Shown here piece by piece: positions 12,925-13,645 of a stretch of 13,645 nt of DNA. Under the pieces are notes generated by a model that had not been told where the DNA came from, made no database searches, and saw nothing but the letters and a program-made list of their open reading frames with translations. Position numbers and translations under genes: made by a program. Positions within the stretch are counted from its first letter, which is position 1; each line of letters starts with the position of its first letter. The DNA is from Ottowia sp. (GTDB taxonomy: Bacteria > Pseudomonadota > Gammaproteobacteria > Burkholderiales > Burkholderiaceae_C): assembly GCA_023228705.1 (NCBI GenBank), contig JALOAS010000086.1:1-13645 (forward strand), read 5' to 3'.

Positions 12925-13367
12925 GCAGCCAGCGCCTGCCGGGCCAGCTTGCTCACCACGCCCATGTCGGCACGGCCGGCCAGGCGCTCGCGCGCTGCGC
13001 CCATGACCTTGCCCATGTCGCGCGGGCCGGTGGCGCCGGTCTGGGCGATGATTTCCGCCACGGCGGCGGCCACGGCTTCGGCAGGCAGCTGCTCGGGCAG
13101 GTAGGCCTGCAGCACCTCGATCTCCGCAGCCTCCTTGTCGGCCAGGTCCTGGCGGCCGCCCTCGGTGTATGCAGCCACGCTGTCCCTGCGCTGCTTGATG
13201 AGCTTGCCCACGGTGGCCAGGATGGCGGCATCGTCCAGCTCCACGCGCTGGTCCACCTCCTGCTGCTTGATGGCGGCCAGCAGCATGCGGATGGTCCCGA
13301 GCCGCTCGCTCTGGCGCGCGCGCATGGCCGCTTTCATGTCGTCGGTGATCTGTGCTTTCAGTGTCAT
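12918..13367 (-). CDS. YqeY / GatB-YqeY domain protein
   Basis: A 149-residue protein with the tRNA-amidotransferase-like GatB/YqeY fold. Stand-alone YqeY proteins resemble the tail of GatB, but no reaction has been established. The sequence begins MTLKAQITDDMKAAMRARQS and has the family stretches ERLGTIRMLLAAIKQQEVD, LIKQRRDSVAAYTEGGRQDL, EIEVLQAYLPEQL, and GPRDMGKVMGAARERLAGRA ending VSKLARQALAAN. Length is normal. The start ATG 13367 follows a purine-poor stretch, so translation initiation signals are weak. Convergent with pmbA, sharing the terminator-like repeat. In many betaproteobacteria it lies near rpsU and dnaG; here the upstream side is occupied by a palindromic element and a group II intron end, so the ancestral neighbour is not visible. 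Confidence 0.95.
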   Translation of the reverse strand: MTLKAQITDDMKAAMRARQSERLGTIRMLLAAIKQQEVDQRVELDDAAILATVGKLIKQRRDSVAAYTEGGRQDLADKEAAEIEVLQAYLPEQLPAEAVAAAVAEIIAQTGATGPRDMGKVMGAARERLAGRADMGVVSKLARQALAAN

Positions 13368-13394
13368 GGTGCATTCAGGGAGGAAAAGGAGGGC

Positions 13395-13535
13395 TCAGAG
13401 CTTGAGAATGAATTGATCGCGCCCGAGAGGATCGCCAAAGCCCGTCCAATCAAGACGCAAAGCGCAGGCATAGCTTGGGCTATGGCGAGCATTTGCAACG
13501 CCGAGTGGGCGGGTTTGGGCGGTCAAAGCGGGCAT
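13395..13535 (-). repeat. Palindromic element with a 46-codon open frame
   Basis: On the minus strand the frame runs from ATG 13535 to TGA 13397-13395: MPALTAQTRPLGVANARHSP, SYACALRLDWTGFGDPLGRD, QFILKL. Inside it lies an imperfect hairpin: arms GCAAAGCGCAGGCATAGC (13457-13474) and GCTATGGCGAGCATTTGC (13479-13496) around TTGG. Outer arms CCCGTCCAATC (13441-13451) and GAGTGGGCGGG (13503-13513) are also largely complementary, so the whole 73-base unit is symmetric. I have an impression that similar peptides recur in Comamonadaceae genomes, which would make this a dispersed repeat rather than a gene; I cannot check that here. The open frame begins exactly at the predicted 3' end of the group II intron. 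Treat the peptide as doubtful. Confidence 0.5.
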
Positions 13536-13645
13536 GTTCGCGGTAGGAATGCCCATTACTGAGCACCCCCCGCACAGATCCCGGCGAGCGCGATTCGCGC
13601 ACCGGGCTCCTGCCTCAGGTAATTGACGCGAAACCGTCGGTCGGG
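13536..13645 (-). mobile_element. Group II intron, 3' end (domains V and VI), body beyond the window
   Basis: Read on the minus strand, 13609-13577 is a 33-base domain V. It starts GAGC (catalytic AGC triad), pairs CCCGG with CCGGG and GCGCG with CGCGC, and ends GGGATC. Domain VI follows at 13573-13540: GCGG...CCGC closing pairs and TGCTC-agtaat-GGGCA at the tip. In CCTACC an unpaired A (complement of 13544) is in the position of the branch-point adenosine. Eight bases further, ...GCGAAC ends in AC at 13536, a normal group II 3' end (AY). The 36 bases before domain V belong to the intron body or the end of the reverse-transcriptase frame and cannot be assigned. Group II introns are self-splicing retroelements. 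The intron-encoded protein, if present, lies to the right. Confidence 0.75.

Noticed and set aside
1..13645. CRISPR array, tRNA or rRNA genes
   Set aside because: No regularly spaced repeats of CRISPR size and no cloverleaf or rRNA sequence seen on either strand.

Overview
The window looks like a chromosomal segment of a betaproteobacterium in the order Burkholderiales, probably close to the Comamonadaceae. The right-hand block mog-darP | pmbA > < yqeY, with high third-position GC and the sequence style of these proteins, is typical of that group. This is an inference from gene content and protein character; no search was run.

Left arm (1-1630, minus strand). The window opens inside a ribosome-hibernation (HPF/RaiA-like) gene. 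Two type II toxin-antitoxin modules follow, both in decay. In ccdAB the antitoxin is intact, but the toxin has lost its ATG and carries a one-base frameshift. In hicAB each gene carries a single in-frame nonsense codon.

Cell-envelope section (1745-5216, plus strand). A YhhN/TMEM86 lysoplasmalogenase-like membrane protein is followed by a truncated, frameshifted fragment of an AGMO-like sterol desaturase. Then comes the pair ldtD (L,D-transpeptidase, makes 3-3 peptidoglycan crosslinks) and mepK (cleaves them). Their reading frames overlap by ATGA inside an (ATGACC)n repeat.

Metal section (5341-8108, minus strand). This holds a full-length ChrA chromate transporter, the C-terminal stub of a heavy-metal P-type ATPase, and a full-length cation diffusion facilitator. 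A probable Fic-type C-terminal fragment lies just upstream of the CDF gene.

Junction zone (8390-10220). A XerD recombinase missing its N-terminal domain is followed by a DUF4124 signal-peptide protein whose 3' part has been replaced. Next come two small membrane-protein genes on the opposite strand, separated by a 74-bp element that resembles an integron attC site. I read this as a gene-cassette-like insertion next to the conserved mog gene.

Core block (10224-13367). mog and darP/yjgA form a minus-strand operon. pmbA/tldE is divergent from darP. yqeY is convergent with pmbA, and the two genes share one perfect inverted repeat that contains both stop codons.

Right edge (13395-13645). The 3' end of a group II intron (domains V and VI) is on the minus strand, with its body beyond the window. 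It abuts a palindromic element that also encodes a 46-codon open frame.

A short motif, GGTGTCCCT with a relative GGTGTCAAT, recurs at four boundaries between unrelated gene fragments (about 312, 1662, 6892 and 8394). The left two thirds therefore look like a mosaic of broken accessory genes, while the right third is stable core genome.
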